A stretch of 64,000 nt of DNA from DTWD01 sp963662965 (GCA_963662965.1 OY759970.1:4898001-4962000), one strand, 5' to 3'; numbered from the stretch's first letter, positions 1 to 9,602 are shown. Notes: generated by a model not told the origin, from the letters alone. A program made the numbers and translations.

Positions 1-264
1 GTTCGGCAGCCCCAGCGGCATGGTCAACACAATGAACGTCGAGACCAGCAGAAGCTTGTCAGCCATCGGGTCGAGGAGCGCGCCCAAGTCGGTACGCTGC
101 CCCGCTCGCCGAGCGATCAGACCGTCGAGGGCATCCGTCACCCCGGCGACGGCGAACGTGATCAGCGCCCAGCCGTTGAATCCGTACAGGACGAGAATCA
201 CAAGGCCCGGCACGAGCATCAGCCGGAACAACGTCAACTGGTTGGCGGTCGTCAACGCCGTCAT
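1..264 (-). CDS. pgsA: CDP-alcohol phosphatidyltransferase, probably PgsA (partial)
   Basis: This is the N-terminal 88 residues of a CDP-alcohol phosphatidyltransferase; the rest lies beyond the left edge. The family signature DG-x2-AR-x8-G-x3-D-x3-D is complete (DALDGLIARR, then GALLDPMADK), so the active site is present. The enzyme class transfers a phosphoalcohol to a CDP-activated lipid in the inner membrane. The start NQLTLFRLMLVPGLV resembles PgsA, which makes phosphatidylglycerol phosphate. The ATG lies 4 bases after the stop of the TPR gene, so it is the last visible gene of the tsaC operon. Assignment to PgsA rather than a sister enzyme is inference. Confidence 0.8.
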   Translation of the reverse strand, partial: MTALTTANQLTLFRLMLVPGLVILVLYGFNGWALITFAVAGVTDALDGLIARRAGQRTDLGALLDPMADKLLLVSTFIVLTMPLGLPN

Positions 265-268
265 GCGA

Positions 269-1624
269 CTACCCCGGCCCCTCAACCAGGCGCGTCAGGC
301 GGTCGACGACAGCGACCGCTTCACGTCCGCTCACCGCGCGTGTTGGCTCGAAGCGGTCGTTCTCGAAGCGCGAAAGGACGCCCGCCGCCACCGCCATCGA
401 CGCGCTGTCGTAGTTCAGATGCCCCGCCAGCATGTCGCTGAGCCCCGGGCGCGCGTCACGCCAGCGGCGCCCGAAGTCTGGATCCATCTCGGCGATCAGG
501 GTCAGTGCGTCTGCGACGATCTCCGCGAGATCGCCGCGACGAACGGGCCGGTCGGGCTCGAACTGATTGCGACCGTCCACCCGCATGACGCCCGCGCGCG
601 TCACCTCGACAATCCATTGGCGGGCCCAATGGTTTCGCGTGTCGGTGAAGATCGGCGTCGTGGCGCCCACGGCGGCGTCGTTCAATAACTCGCTCAGTTG
701 TACGCCGAGCAACGCGGCGAAGTCGCCTCGTGTCGCCTGCGCTCGCATCTCAATCTCGCGATACGCCACCGGCAGATCAGCCGCGCGCAACACATTACGA
801 ACACGCGACAGCGCGGCCGCGCTCACGTCGCTCGGATCGAGTGTGTCGGCCCGTCGATACGCGTCCGCGGCTGCCGCCAGCTCGCCCGTCGACTCCAGCA
901 GTTCGCCCTCCAACAGAAACGCCCGCGCATCCGTGTCGTCGAGCCGCTGCGCGCGACGCGTCTCGACGAGCGCAGCGGCGACAGCGCCCTGTCGTTGCTT
1001 CAGGCGGGCCATCTCAAGATACAGAAAGGCGCTGTCGGGCGACGCCGCAATGACATCGCGGTAGGCCGCCTCGGCGACAGCCAGGCGACCATCGTTGATA
1101 GCGGTGCGTGCCTGCACCAATCGTTCCGTCATGACCCGGAGCCGAAGCTCACCGATGATCCGGTCGACGCGCGCCAGCGACGGGTCGACGTCAAGCGCCG
1201 CCTCGAAGCTGCCGAGTGCGCCAGCAACGTCGTTCATTCTCAGTAGGACCTCACCGCGGCCGACGAGCCCCGGCACGTAGGTCGCTTCGAGACCGAGTGC
1301 CAAGTCGAAATGGGCGATCGCGTCGTCAAAGCGACCGCCCGCCACATCGACCCAACCGAGACCGACCGCCGCCGGATAGAAGGCACCGTCTTCCGCCAGA
1401 AGCACGCCGAACCGCTGCTCGGCGGTGACGAGGTCACCAGTCTGCAAAAACGCCCACGCGTCTTGATGGCCGCGCGCCGCAGGGGCATCGGCGTACGCCG
1501 GCGGCACGGACGGAAAGACAAACGCCGGATACGCTGGCGTCGTGACGACCGGCACCCGCGCGGCACATCCCACGCCCAACGTGACGACGACGATCGCGGC
1601 CGCACAACCGAGCGAGCGGCTCAC
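269..1624 (-). CDS. TPR lipoprotein with a C-terminal SLH-like domain
   Basis: A 451-residue exported protein. Residues 1-20 form a lipoprotein signal peptide with lipobox LGVGC. Residues 50-270 contain tetratricopeptide-like helical pairs (AVGLGWVDVAGGRFDDAIAHF, then GLVGRGEVLLRM, and others). The last 130 residues carry an SLH-like repeat (FTDTRNHWARQWI, then FEPDRPVRRGDLAEIV), a fold that often binds cell-wall polymers. This suggests an envelope-anchored scaffold or assembly factor. It overlaps the small upstream gene by 4 bases and is followed 4 bases later by pgsA. The exact partner is unknown. Confidence 0.8.
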   Translation of the reverse strand: MSRSLGCAAAIVVVTLGVGCAARVPVVTTPAYPAFVFPSVPPAYADAPAARGHQDAWAFLQTGDLVTAEQRFGVLLAEDGAFYPAAVGLGWVDVAGGRFDDAIAHFDLALGLEATYVPGLVGRGEVLLRMNDVAGALGSFEAALDVDPSLARVDRIIGELRLRVMTERLVQARTAINDGRLAVAEAAYRDVIAASPDSAFLYLEMARLKQRQGAVAAALVETRRAQRLDDTDARAFLLEGELLESTGELAAAADAYRRADTLDPSDVSAAALSRVRNVLRAADLPVAYREIEMRAQATRGDFAALLGVQLSELLNDAAVGATTPIFTDTRNHWARQWIVEVTRAGVMRVDGRNQFEPDRPVRRGDLAEIVADALTLIAEMDPDFGRRWRDARPGLSDMLAGHLNYDSASMAVAAGVLSRFENDRFEPTRAVSGREAVAVVDRLTRLVEGPG

Positions 1625-1854
1625 GAGGCTCGCTCCTCATCGTGAGGGGCGTCCGCCAACGTGCGGGCCAGCCGCTCTGCGCGGCCGCGTCCGATAAAGA
1701 GGGCAGGACCGGGCTTGTCGCGCTCTTGCAGGACCCGCGAGACGACCGACGCGCGCACGGCCGCGACGAGCCTGGCGCGCTCATCGAGCGACAACTCGAC
1801 CGCGGCGCGCTCGTGCGCGGCAGCCTGACGCACCGCCACCGCGGAGCCCTTCAC
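1621..1854 (-). CDS. Small conserved-looking protein of the tsaC operon
   Basis: A 77-residue charged protein, not recognised. The GTG start overlaps the tsaC stop by 4 bases (GTGA), and its stop overlaps the TPR gene start by 4 bases (ATGA). This tight coupling on both sides is the main evidence that it is translated. Residues 20-55 look helical and basic (SLDERARLVAAVRASVV); a glycine turn (GPALFIGRGRAERLA) follows. No signal peptide or membrane segment. A longer ATG reading (start 1881) is possible but breaks the overlap pattern. Confidence 0.6.
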   Translation of the reverse strand: MKGSAVAVRQAAAHERAAVELSLDERARLVAAVRASVVSRVLQERDKPGPALFIGRGRAERLARTLADAPHDEERAS

Positions 1855-2486
1855 GCGACCGATTGTAGCACGCGGTCCCACGGCACCGCCCCGGCGCGCA
1901 CGAGGACCGGCGCCGTATCGCGCGCATCGACGATCGTCGACGGCGACCCACCGGTCGTCCGTCCGCCGTCGAGGACGAGCGCGATGTCATCACCAAACGC
2001 CGCCATGACCGAGGCCGCATCGCTCGCTGGCTCGACGCCGCTTCGATTGGCGCTCGTGGAGGTCACCGCGTGGCCGAACGTCCGGGCCAACGCCACCGCC
2101 ACCGGGTGCGCCGGCACGCGCACCGCGACGCTGCCTCCCTCGCCCAGGATCCGCGGGTCGAGTGTGGGAGCCGCGTCAAGCACGAGCGTCAGCGGTCCGG
2201 GCCAAAAGCGATCGGCGAGGCGTCTAGCCAGCGGCGACAGACATGCCGCGCACTCGTCGACCTGTACCAGGTCGGCGGCGATGAGGGGCATCGCGAGCCG
2301 GGCCGGCCGCGCCTTGGCCTGGTAGACCCGCGCCACGGCAGCCGCGTCGCGGGGATCCGCGCCGAGTCCGTACAAAGTGTCCGTCGGATAGGCCACGAGG
2401 CGACCCCGGGCGAGCGCCGCAGCGGCGGCACGGAGCGCCGTCTCCGCCGGTCGCTCGGCGTCGACGGTCAGATACTGCGTGGCCAC
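1851..2486 (-). CDS. tsaC: L-threonylcarbamoyladenylate synthase (Sua5/YrdC family)
   Basis: A 211-residue single-domain YrdC protein. It makes threonylcarbamoyl-AMP from threonine, bicarbonate and ATP, the first step of t6A37 modification of ANN-decoding tRNAs. Family motifs are visible: YPTDTLYGLGADPRD near residue 35, the KARPARLAMP nucleotide-binding segment near 60, and TSTSANRSG near 145. The length fits the short TsaC form without the C-terminal Sua5 domain. It heads a minus-strand operon and is divergent from the small basic gene at 2507, with only 20 bases between the two starts. Confidence 0.92.
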   Translation of the reverse strand: MATQYLTVDAERPAETALRAAAAALARGRLVAYPTDTLYGLGADPRDAAAVARVYQAKARPARLAMPLIAADLVQVDECAACLSPLARRLADRFWPGPLTLVLDAAPTLDPRILGEGGSVAVRVPAHPVAVALARTFGHAVTSTSANRSGVEPASDAASVMAAFGDDIALVLDGGRTTGGSPSTIVDARDTAPVLVRAGAVPWDRVLQSVA

Positions 2487-2506
2487 GGCATACTAACTGG
2501 AAGAAA

Positions 2507-2650
2507 ATGGCACCAAGAAAGCGACGGCCCCAACGACCGCTCCGGCCACGGATCCCGCTCCCACGTCAACAGGGCGGGTTACACGAGGACAAGACGAAAC
2601 GACCGCCCCGGCGCCGCAAGCACAAGAAGACCGAGCCCGACAGCGCGTAG
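2507..2650 (+). CDS. Small very basic protein (47 aa)
   Basis: A 47-residue Arg/Lys/Pro-rich ORF (MAPRKRRPQRPLRPRIPLP, then GGLHEDKTKRPPRRRKHKK) preceded by GGAAG five bases from the ATG. The composition resembles small basic proteins that bind RNA or ribosomes, but no family is assigned with certainty. It is divergent from tsaC and ends 13 bases before the convergent end of the metalloprotease-like gene. The regular Pro/Arg spacing and the GG-HEDKTK turn argue against a chance ORF. Function unknown. Confidence 0.5.
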   Translation: MAPRKRRPQRPLRPRIPLPRQQGGLHEDKTKRPPRRRKHKKTEPDSA

Positions 2651-2662
2651 CGACGACCGCAA

Positions 2663-4625
2663 TCACGGAGCGGTAACGAAGATCGGCTCTAAAACGGCGG
2701 TCGACGTGGCCGATGACTCGAACGTCTCGAACAGAAACATGTCGACACTGTACGCGCCCGGATCCTGCGGAACGTTCGCGTCGAACGAGAAACTGCCGTT
2801 GCTCGACACCGACCCCTGCGTGGTGAGGCCACCCCCGCTTTGCCCGTACTTGGTGAAGCGAACGATGATCGCCACGAAACTCTTGCCGCCGTGGATGTTC
2901 TGGTCGACGCTGCCGCTGACCGTCAGCCGCTGGTCGGTGGTGATCTGTCCCGGGAACGTCCCATCGAGCACGAGCCCGCGCCAGTCGGTCGGGCCGAACG
3001 CCGCATTGCTTACCGGCAGGCCCTGGTTGATCTTTTCGGCCGTCAACGGATTGATGTCGGTCGTCAGCGAGGCGACGCCGCCGGTCGCTTCATTGAACGA
3101 CGGATAGCCATCGTAGCTGCGCGTCCCCGAATCGACGCCCATGCGCTGCGCGTAGAAGTTGAACCAGTCCATCGCCTGCTGGGGCAGCAGTCCATCGCGC
3201 GTGACGACGACGAAGGCGACCCGTACGTGCGTGAGCACCGGACCACTGCGGTCGCCATATTCCGCGCGGATCTGGTTCATCGTCACCGTCTGCGTGTTGC
3301 CAACGAGCATGGTGCCCGGCTTGGGATCGGATGAGCTATCCGGGTCGAACTGCTTCTGATTGTCGAAGACCTCGATGTCGGGGACCTGTCCGCCGTCGAG
3401 CAACCCCATCCGATAGCGCTGCAGCGGGTGATACATCAGCGGAGCGTCGGTGCGCACGACCTGGAACTCCGATGCCGCGAGTGATTCGACAGCCGCGATC
3501 TCGCTCGTCTTCATGACCTTGCGCGTCCCTTCGAGGACCGCGCCAACCAGCGTCTCGCCTTGGTCGGACAACGCCATGTGCCCGTCGGGATCGTGTCCCC
3601 CCCCCCTCGGCCCCGATAAGCGTGGCCAACTCATAGTACGAGCCGTGCTGGTGCCCCTGCTCGTGAAGGAACGTGGCGGGGACAAACGCCGACCCGAGGG
3701 CGTATACCTCCACGCCGCGGAGCGCGGCATTGCTCCCGTACTGGCCACTGTTGTCGTACAGATTGAGGTTGAGCCCGGTCACGTCGCTCTTGACCACCTG
3801 ATGAAACCCGCCCCACGTGCTCATCGGGGCCTTTTCCGGGATGATCGCCACGACCTCGTACTCGTCCTTGATGTACTTGTAGAACTCCTGCAGGACACTC
3901 ACGTCGTCATAGTCCTGGTCGCCGGCCTGCACCCGCTCGTCGCCGAAGCTGGGTATGTGCAGGTTCACCACGTGACTCGCGTACTGACCGGCCACCGCGG
4001 TGAGCGCGGTGTTCGCGGTCGCGCCCGCCGAGCCCACGTTCAGCGGTCGAACCTCCGAGACGGGAAGGTTTGACTGCGCGAGCCGCACCCGTATGCGGTC
4101 CGTGTTGGCGGTCCCAGGCAGCTCGAGTTCTCCAATCGGCACGCGCGGCCAGTCGTAGCCGTGAAAAAACCGCACGGCCGTGGCGAGGACGCTCGCTGGG
4201 AAGGTGCGGTCGAAGATGCTGATCAGCCGGCCATCGACCGACCGCGTTCCCGTCCGTTCCAACGTCACCGGAGTGAACCCCTCGTCGCTGTCATCGAACT
4301 GGCGAAACGTCAAGGTCGGCACGTCGCCGACGAACTCGAAGACGATCCGAAAGTCCTCGGTGCAGTTGGGCTCGATGATCGTCGGAAACACCTGGTAGCC
4401 GAGCGGCGCATTGTCTTCAAGCGCGACCCGCTGGACGAGGCCACGCATGACCGCGATCTCGCGTCCGGTCGCGCACAGTTCTCGCACCACCGGCCACGGC
4501 TCCGGCAGCGCCAGCATCGCCGACGTCGTTTGCTGCTGCAGGCGGGGCTGGGTCCCGAACAGCATGAGCAACACCCCGACGCCGAGGACACTCCGCCGCC
4601 ACCGCTGTCGCCGTCCGTCCGTCAT
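2663..4625 (-). pseudogene. Secreted HEXXH (zincin-like) protein, frameshifted in a G10 tract
   Basis: Two overlapping frames together encode a protein of about 650 residues parallel to the 646-residue paralog at 5449-7389. The start ATG at 4625 has GAGG seven bases upstream; a hydrophobic signal segment (SVLGVGVLLMLFG) follows. The first frame runs through FLHEQGHQHG (HEXXH zinc-site candidate) and reaches ten consecutive C on the plus strand (3597-3606). There the frame breaks, and homology continues in the other frame (ALSDQGETLVGAVLEGTRKV). Nine bases in the tract would restore one ORF. This may be a real null allele, a slippery phase-variable tract or a read error. Protease activity is inferred from HEXXH only. 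Confidence 0.75.
3597..3606 (-). repeat. Homopolymer tract (C10 on plus, G10 in the sense strand)
   Basis: Ten identical bases inside the coding part of the HEXXH gene, just after the zinc motif. One base fewer joins the two halves as E-G-G-G-H-D-P-D in a single frame. Confidence 0.9.
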
Positions 4626-4813
4626 CTCACACTCCTCACGACCGCGCGCTTGGGGACCCCCGCCCAACTTCCAGCCCGGAACTTCATCTTACTTCAGGCC
4701 CCGACGCCGCCCGCCCTGGTGGCTCGAGCCGACCGCGCAGCACGGCACATCCCAACACGAAACCAGCGGCCGCAGGCTCGACAGAAAGACCGGTCCAAGG
4801 ACCCGGACCGATC

Positions 4814-5452
4814 CTACCGTCCGACGACCGGCTCGAGCAGCGGCTCGAGCACCACGACCACGTCGCTGGGAACGGCATGGCGGGTCGGCGGCGCGCCGCC
4901 CTCGACGAGCGCCCAACCCGGCTCATCCGCTGATTGGTCACGCCCCCCGTCACGAGCGACGAGACGATAGCTCCCGCGGCCCCCGCTCCAGCCCGTGACA
5001 TAGCTTTCGCCCGAGGACCACTCACCATCGCCGTCAGCGTCGTCGAACAACACGAGATCACACGCCTCGCCCTCGACGCCGTCCACCGGCACGGGCAGCA
5101 CGACGCGTGTCGACGCGGTCTCGATGGGGAGGCTACCGCTTGCGAGCGATGCGCGGAACGCATCGACCAGGGCGCCCGCCTTCTCGGCCGCCACCGTGAC
5201 GGGCGGCGACACGTCGAAGCAGACGACGCCGACCGTCTGGCCGCGTATGACATAGGCGTCTGGACTGTCAGTACGGACACGCTCCGCGCCGAGCGCGACC
5301 AGGACGGTGCTGGTGGCCTCGCGCTGCACGCACCCCCCCACCACGCTTCCCACCACGATCGACACCAGCGCCGCGAGGGTGGCCGGCGCCACGCGCGCCG
5401 GCGTGCCCCGTTCGACACACGGCCAGCGCACTATGGTAAGTCCCACCGTCAT
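4814..5452 (-). CDS. Small exported lipoprotein, unknown function
   Basis: A 212-residue protein whose ATG overlaps the stop of the upstream HEXXH protein gene (ATGA), so the two are translationally coupled. After an unusually long N-region there is a hydrophobic stretch ending in VVGSVVGGCVQRE, a probable lipobox with acylated Cys near residue 43. The mature part is acidic and contains LVLFDDADGDGEWSSGE, which looks like a Ca-binding or EF-like loop. The coupling suggests a partner or inhibitor of the HEXXH protein, but nothing proves this. Not recognised as a known family. Confidence 0.6.
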   Translation of the reverse strand: MTVGLTIVRWPCVERGTPARVAPATLAALVSIVVGSVVGGCVQREATSTVLVALGAERVRTDSPDAYVIRGQTVGVVCFDVSPPVTVAAEKAGALVDAFRASLASGSLPIETASTRVVLPVPVDGVEGEACDLVLFDDADGDGEWSSGESYVTGWSGGRGSYRLVARDGGRDQSADEPGWALVEGGAPPTRHAVPSDVVVVLEPLLEPVVGR

Positions 5453-7389
5453 TGCACCGTGATGCCAAAGTACCAGGCCAGCGGGAACTGCGACCCGGAG
5501 TTGGGAAAAAAGGCGAACGGCTCGATCGTGTACTGGCCCGCCTGCCGCAAGGTGACCGGGATCGAGAAGCGATTCCCGCTCAGGCTCGCACACTCGAAGC
5601 TCTCGGTCGGATCGTCGGACCCGTACCGCAGAAATCGAAAACAGACCGAGTTGTAGTCGGTGCGGTCGGTCAGGGTCAGCGTCCCGGTCAGCGTCAGAGG
5701 CGTGCCGGCGCTCACGCATCCTTGAAGCTCACTCTCGAGCGTCACCCCGCCAAGCGCCGTCGTCGCGACGGGCAGACAGGTCACCGGCGGTCCTGGTGCA
5801 ATCTTGGCCGCGGTCTGCACGGTGCCGGCCGCGCCTGTGGCGACGCTCATCTTTGGCGTGATGTCGGTGTCCATGTCGGCGCGGCCCCCGGTCAACTCGT
5901 AAAAGCTCGGGAACAGATCCCACGACGACACGTTCGCGTCCTCACCGATCCGTTTCGCAAAGAAGTTAAACACGCCCATCTCTTCCTGAGAGATGAGCCC
6001 AGTGCGAGACACCACAATCAGCGCCCGCTGGAGGTGCGTCGTGACCGACCCAATCCGTTGGCCATCGGCGGCGAGAAAGTCGTTCGGCGATACCTCGATA
6101 CGATCGCCTGTCAGCGACGTCCCCACCTTCGGCGCGTCCGCGGTCGCCGGTTCAAACTGCCCTTGATCGGCGAACACCTGGTAGGTCGGCAGATCGTCGA
6201 TCGCCAGGTGCCCCATCCGATACATCGTGAGGGGGTTGTAGACCATCGTCGGGAAGGTCCGCTGGACGACGAACGCCCCCTTGTCCAGCGCGACCCGACG
6301 GGTCGCCTCCAGCACCGCGCCGGCCATGACTTCTCCCGGGAAGAGCAGCGGGGTATGGGACGACGGCAGGTGCCCGGCACGGTCGATCGTTGCCCATACC
6401 GCGCTCCGCTCGTTCCACTGATGCGCGGTTTCGTGCATCACGGAACGGTTCGTCGCGAAGCCCCCCGGCGGATACCCTTCGACCGCCAAAAGCCGACCGT
6501 TGCTCCCGTACTCCGCCGAATTATCGAACAGGGCCCCGCCAATGCCTGCTACGTCGTTGCGCACGCGCCGGTGGAATCCGAAGAAGTCTGCGAACTCCGT
6601 GTGGTGACTGGCCACCGCGAGGATGTCGTAGGTGTCGGGAAAGTGCTGGTAGAACTTCGTGGCCACGCCGCGGATGTTCATGTCGCTGTCGCCACCGTTC
6701 ACCCGCGAGTCGCCGAAGTCGGACATCCGGATGTTCACGACATGACTGGCAAACTGAACGTCGTCACCGATCCGCGTCACGGTCGAATCCGGGATGTTGG
6801 ACGGTACCATCTGGAGATAGACGAACACCTTGTTTGCCGGCGTCACCGCCACGGCGGCCGCCGGCCCCGGCGGGACGAAGTCGCCCAATTTCACGAACGG
6901 CGAATCGATGCCCCATCGATCTCGTCGCAACAACGTCTGCAGGACGCTTGCCGGCCAGCTGGGACTAAAGACGCTGACGGTTCGCCCATCAATCGACACC
7001 GTGTGCGTGCGTGTCCAGGTCTCGGCAATGAAGCCCGCCGCCTGAAACTTGTTGACGCGATGAAACTCGACAGTCGCGTAATCGCCAAGGACCAGGAAGT
7101 CCGTGAAGCCGAATGCGTCGGCATGGTCCGGACGCAGAAACCGCGGGAACTGGTCCGCCCGCAACGCACGCCCGTCCGCGAGTGGGGTCACGGTTTGGAT
7201 TCCGAGCTGCGCCAACTCGTCGTGCGTGGTGCCGCAGGCGCCCAAGACGTCCACCGCGGTGTCGTCAGACAAAGAGAGCGCGAGCGGCGCGTAGACCGTC
7301 GACAGATCCTGCGCGGCGGGAGGGCCCTGGGAAAGGAGGAGGAGTGCCAACGCCACCAGCACGCACTCGCGAGGGCGAGACTCGATCAT
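5449..7389 (-). CDS. Secreted HEXXH (zincin-like) protein, intact paralog
   Basis: A 646-residue exported protein: signal peptide at 1-27 (LVALALLLLSQGPPAAQ), then a long globular region. The candidate zinc motif MHETAHQWN lies near residue 320, and VMAGAVLEATRRVALDKG near 355 matches the same segment of the frameshifted gene at 2663-4625. The two share many collinear blocks (GVATKFYQHFPDTYDILA versus its counterpart; YNPLTMYRMGHL; a C-terminal beta-rich domain), so they are tandem paralogs. It begins 9 bases after glpX and is coupled to the lipoprotein downstream. The peptidase family is not identified; catalysis is inferred from HEXXH. Confidence 0.75.
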   Translation of the reverse strand: MIESRPRECVLVALALLLLSQGPPAAQDLSTVYAPLALSLSDDTAVDVLGACGTTHDELAQLGIQTVTPLADGRALRADQFPRFLRPDHADAFGFTDFLVLGDYATVEFHRVNKFQAAGFIAETWTRTHTVSIDGRTVSVFSPSWPASVLQTLLRRDRWGIDSPFVKLGDFVPPGPAAAVAVTPANKVFVYLQMVPSNIPDSTVTRIGDDVQFASHVVNIRMSDFGDSRVNGGDSDMNIRGVATKFYQHFPDTYDILAVASHHTEFADFFGFHRRVRNDVAGIGGALFDNSAEYGSNGRLLAVEGYPPGGFATNRSVMHETAHQWNERSAVWATIDRAGHLPSSHTPLLFPGEVMAGAVLEATRRVALDKGAFVVQRTFPTMVYNPLTMYRMGHLAIDDLPTYQVFADQGQFEPATADAPKVGTSLTGDRIEVSPNDFLAADGQRIGSVTTHLQRALIVVSRTGLISQEEMGVFNFFAKRIGEDANVSSWDLFPSFYELTGGRADMDTDITPKMSVATGAAGTVQTAAKIAPGPPVTCLPVATTALGGVTLESELQGCVSAGTPLTLTGTLTLTDRTDYNSVCFRFLRYGSDDPTESFECASLSGNRFSIPVTLRQAGQYTIEPFAFFPNSGSQFPLAWYFGITVQ

Positions 7390-7398
7390 CGAACCACG

Positions 7399-8391
7399 CT
7401 AGAATCGCAGTCCGCGACGACCCGCCTGTTCTTTGACGTGAATGGTGTCGATGAACTGCACCTGATGCGGCGTGGTCTGCATGACGAGAGAGCTGGTGCG
7501 GCAGCCCTCGCCGAAGAACCGTACGCCTTTCATCAGTGCACCTTCGGTCACCCCGGTCGCCGCGAAGATGATCTGCTCGCCTGACGCCAAGTCGGCCGCG
7601 GTGTAGACCTTGGTGAAGTCGTCGATCCCCATCGAGCGCGCACGCGTTTGTTTCTCCGGGGTATCGAGCACGAGGCGGCCAAAAATTTCACCCCCAAGAC
7701 AGCGCATGGCCGCCGCGGCCAACACGCCCTCCGGCGCTCCGCCGCTCCCCATGACGGCATGCACGCCGCTGCCGACCACGGCGGCCCCGATGGCCGCCGT
7801 CAGGTCACCGTCCCCGATGAGACGAATCCGGGCGCCGGCGGCGCGAATATCGGCGATCAGCTTCTCGTGCCGCGACCGGTCGAGCACGACCACGACGAGA
7901 TCGGACACCTCGCGGTCGAGGCACTTGGCGATTTGCTGGAGGTTGTGCGACACCGGGGCGTCGAGATCGACCGAGCGCTTCGACTGGGCCCCGACGACTA
8001 GCTTCTCCATATACACATCTGGCGCGTGCAGGAGCCCTCCCCGTTCAGACGCCGCGAGGACCGCGATCGCGCGCGGCGCCCCCGTCGCACACAGGTTCGT
8101 CCCCTCCAGCGGGTCGACCGCGATATCGATCTGCGGCAATCCCGTCTCACCCTTCGCGGCGCGACCAACCTCCTCCCCGATAAAGAGCATGGGCGCTTTG
8201 TCGCGCTCCCCCTCGCCGATCACGACCCGGCCCGCGATCGGCACCTGGTCTAGCTTGGCCCGCATCGCCTCGACGGCGACATGGTCCGACCGATGCCGGT
8301 CGCCCTGCCCCATCGTGTGGGCGCAGGCGATCGCGGCCTCTTCCACGACTTCCAGAAAGGCGGGAGCGAGGTCCGTGCCAACCCCCGTCAC
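7399..8391 (-). CDS. glpX: Fructose-1,6-bisphosphatase class II (GlpX)
   Basis: About 330 residues with all GlpX landmarks: metal-binding GEGERDKAPMLFIGEEVG near residue 55, VDPLEGTN near 90, the phosphate-site segment GSGGAPEGVLAAAAM near 195, and ATGVTEGALMKGVRF near 275. It hydrolyses fructose-1,6-bisphosphate in gluconeogenesis; some GlpX proteins also act on sedoheptulose bisphosphate. The GTG start is chosen because it overlaps the acyl-CoA dehydrogenase stop by 4 bases (GTGA) and gives the usual family length; a longer ORF begins 36 bases upstream. Confidence 0.92.
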   Translation of the reverse strand: MTGVGTDLAPAFLEVVEEAAIACAHTMGQGDRHRSDHVAVEAMRAKLDQVPIAGRVVIGEGERDKAPMLFIGEEVGRAAKGETGLPQIDIAVDPLEGTNLCATGAPRAIAVLAASERGGLLHAPDVYMEKLVVGAQSKRSVDLDAPVSHNLQQIAKCLDREVSDLVVVVLDRSRHEKLIADIRAAGARIRLIGDGDLTAAIGAAVVGSGVHAVMGSGGAPEGVLAAAAMRCLGGEIFGRLVLDTPEKQTRARSMGIDDFTKVYTAADLASGEQIIFAATGVTEGALMKGVRFFGEGCRTSSLVMQTTPHQVQFIDTIHVKEQAGRRGLRF

Positions 8392-9602
8392 ACCTGCACC
8401 GCCTCTCGATACGCGGGCAGCTCGCACCGGGTCGGCTTGTCGACCCGATAGCCGAGCGCGTAGTCGGCTTGCATCAGCTTGTGGATCTCGCGCGTGCCTT
8501 CGTAGATCACCGCGCCCTTGCAGTTGCGGTAGAACCGGCCGACCGGATACTCGTCAGAATAGCCGTTGGCGCCGTGAATCTGGACCGCGTCGCCAGCCGC
8601 ACGCTCTGATGCGACGGTGCTGAACCACTTGGCGAGTCCGCTCTCGCGCGTATTGCGCTGCCCTTTGTTCTTCAGCCACGCCGACCGCTGCCAGAGGAGC
8701 CGCGCGGCCTGATAGTCGGACTCCATCTGCGCGATCATTTCCTTGACGAGTTGGTGCTGTCCGATGGCAACGCCAAACGTCTTCCGCTCTTTTGCATAGT
8801 CGACACTGGCGTCCCGACACGCGCGGATGAGCCCAGTCGCGCCGGCCGCCACGCTCAGGCGGCCCTGGTCGAGCGCGAACATCGCGATCTTGAATCCCTC
8901 GCCTTCCCGTCCGAGCAGATTCGCGGCCGGCACCTCAACCTCGTCCATCTTGAAGTAGCCGGTGTTCCCGGCCAGGATGCCCCACTTCTCGGTCAGCGTG
9001 CCGCTCGAGAATCCCTTGAACGCCCGCTCGACGATGAACGCGCTGATGCCAGACACGTCGCGTTTCTTCTTCTTCTCGAGGTCGGTGTACGCGAACACCA
9101 GAAAGTGATCGGCGACATCCGCAAGCGAAATCCACATCTTTTCGCCGGTCAGCACATACGCGTCGCCGCGCTTCACCGCGACGGACTGCATGCCGCGAAC
9201 GTCGCTGCCGGCCGCCGGCTCGGTGAGCCCGTAACTGGCAACTTTCTGTCCCTGCGCCTGCGGCGCCAGGTAACGCTGCTTCTGGTCCTCGGTACCCCAG
9301 GTTAACAAGCTCAGGCAGTTCAAGCCGACATGCACGGACAAGATCACCCGCAGTGACGTGTCGACGTACTCGGCTTCTTCGCACGCCAGACCGAAACTGA
9401 GATAGTCCATCCCCGCGCCGCCGTACTCGGCCGGCACACAGATGCCAAGCAGACCCAACTCGGCCATCTGCGTCAGGATCGCGGGGTCGAAACGGTGCTC
9501 GCGATCGAGCTCGCGGATCCGGGGGGCAATCTCCCGCGCGCCCCACTCCCGCACCGAATGTTCGAGCAACCGCTGCTCTTCGGTGAGTTCTAAGTCGAAC
9601 AT
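8388..9602 (-). CDS. Acyl-CoA dehydrogenase
   Basis: A 404-residue FAD flavoprotein that introduces the alpha-beta double bond into acyl-CoA and passes electrons to ETF. Motifs: YGLTEPAAGSDVRGMQ (FAD and substrate region, near residue 125), MWISLADVADHFLVF, GANGYSDEYPVGRFYR near 345, and YEGTREIHKLMQADYALG near 370, whose Glu is the usual catalytic base of short-chain and glutaryl-type enzymes. Full length for the family. It is coupled by a 4-base overlap to glpX. Substrate chain length cannot be read from sequence alone. Confidence 0.92.
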   Translation of the reverse strand: MFDLELTEEQRLLEHSVREWGAREIAPRIRELDREHRFDPAILTQMAELGLLGICVPAEYGGAGMDYLSFGLACEEAEYVDTSLRVILSVHVGLNCLSLLTWGTEDQKQRYLAPQAQGQKVASYGLTEPAAGSDVRGMQSVAVKRGDAYVLTGEKMWISLADVADHFLVFAYTDLEKKKKRDVSGISAFIVERAFKGFSSGTLTEKWGILAGNTGYFKMDEVEVPAANLLGREGEGFKIAMFALDQGRLSVAAGATGLIRACRDASVDYAKERKTFGVAIGQHQLVKEMIAQMESDYQAARLLWQRSAWLKNKGQRNTRESGLAKWFSTVASERAAGDAVQIHGANGYSDEYPVGRFYRNCKGAVIYEGTREIHKLMQADYALGYRVDKPTRCELPAYREAVQV

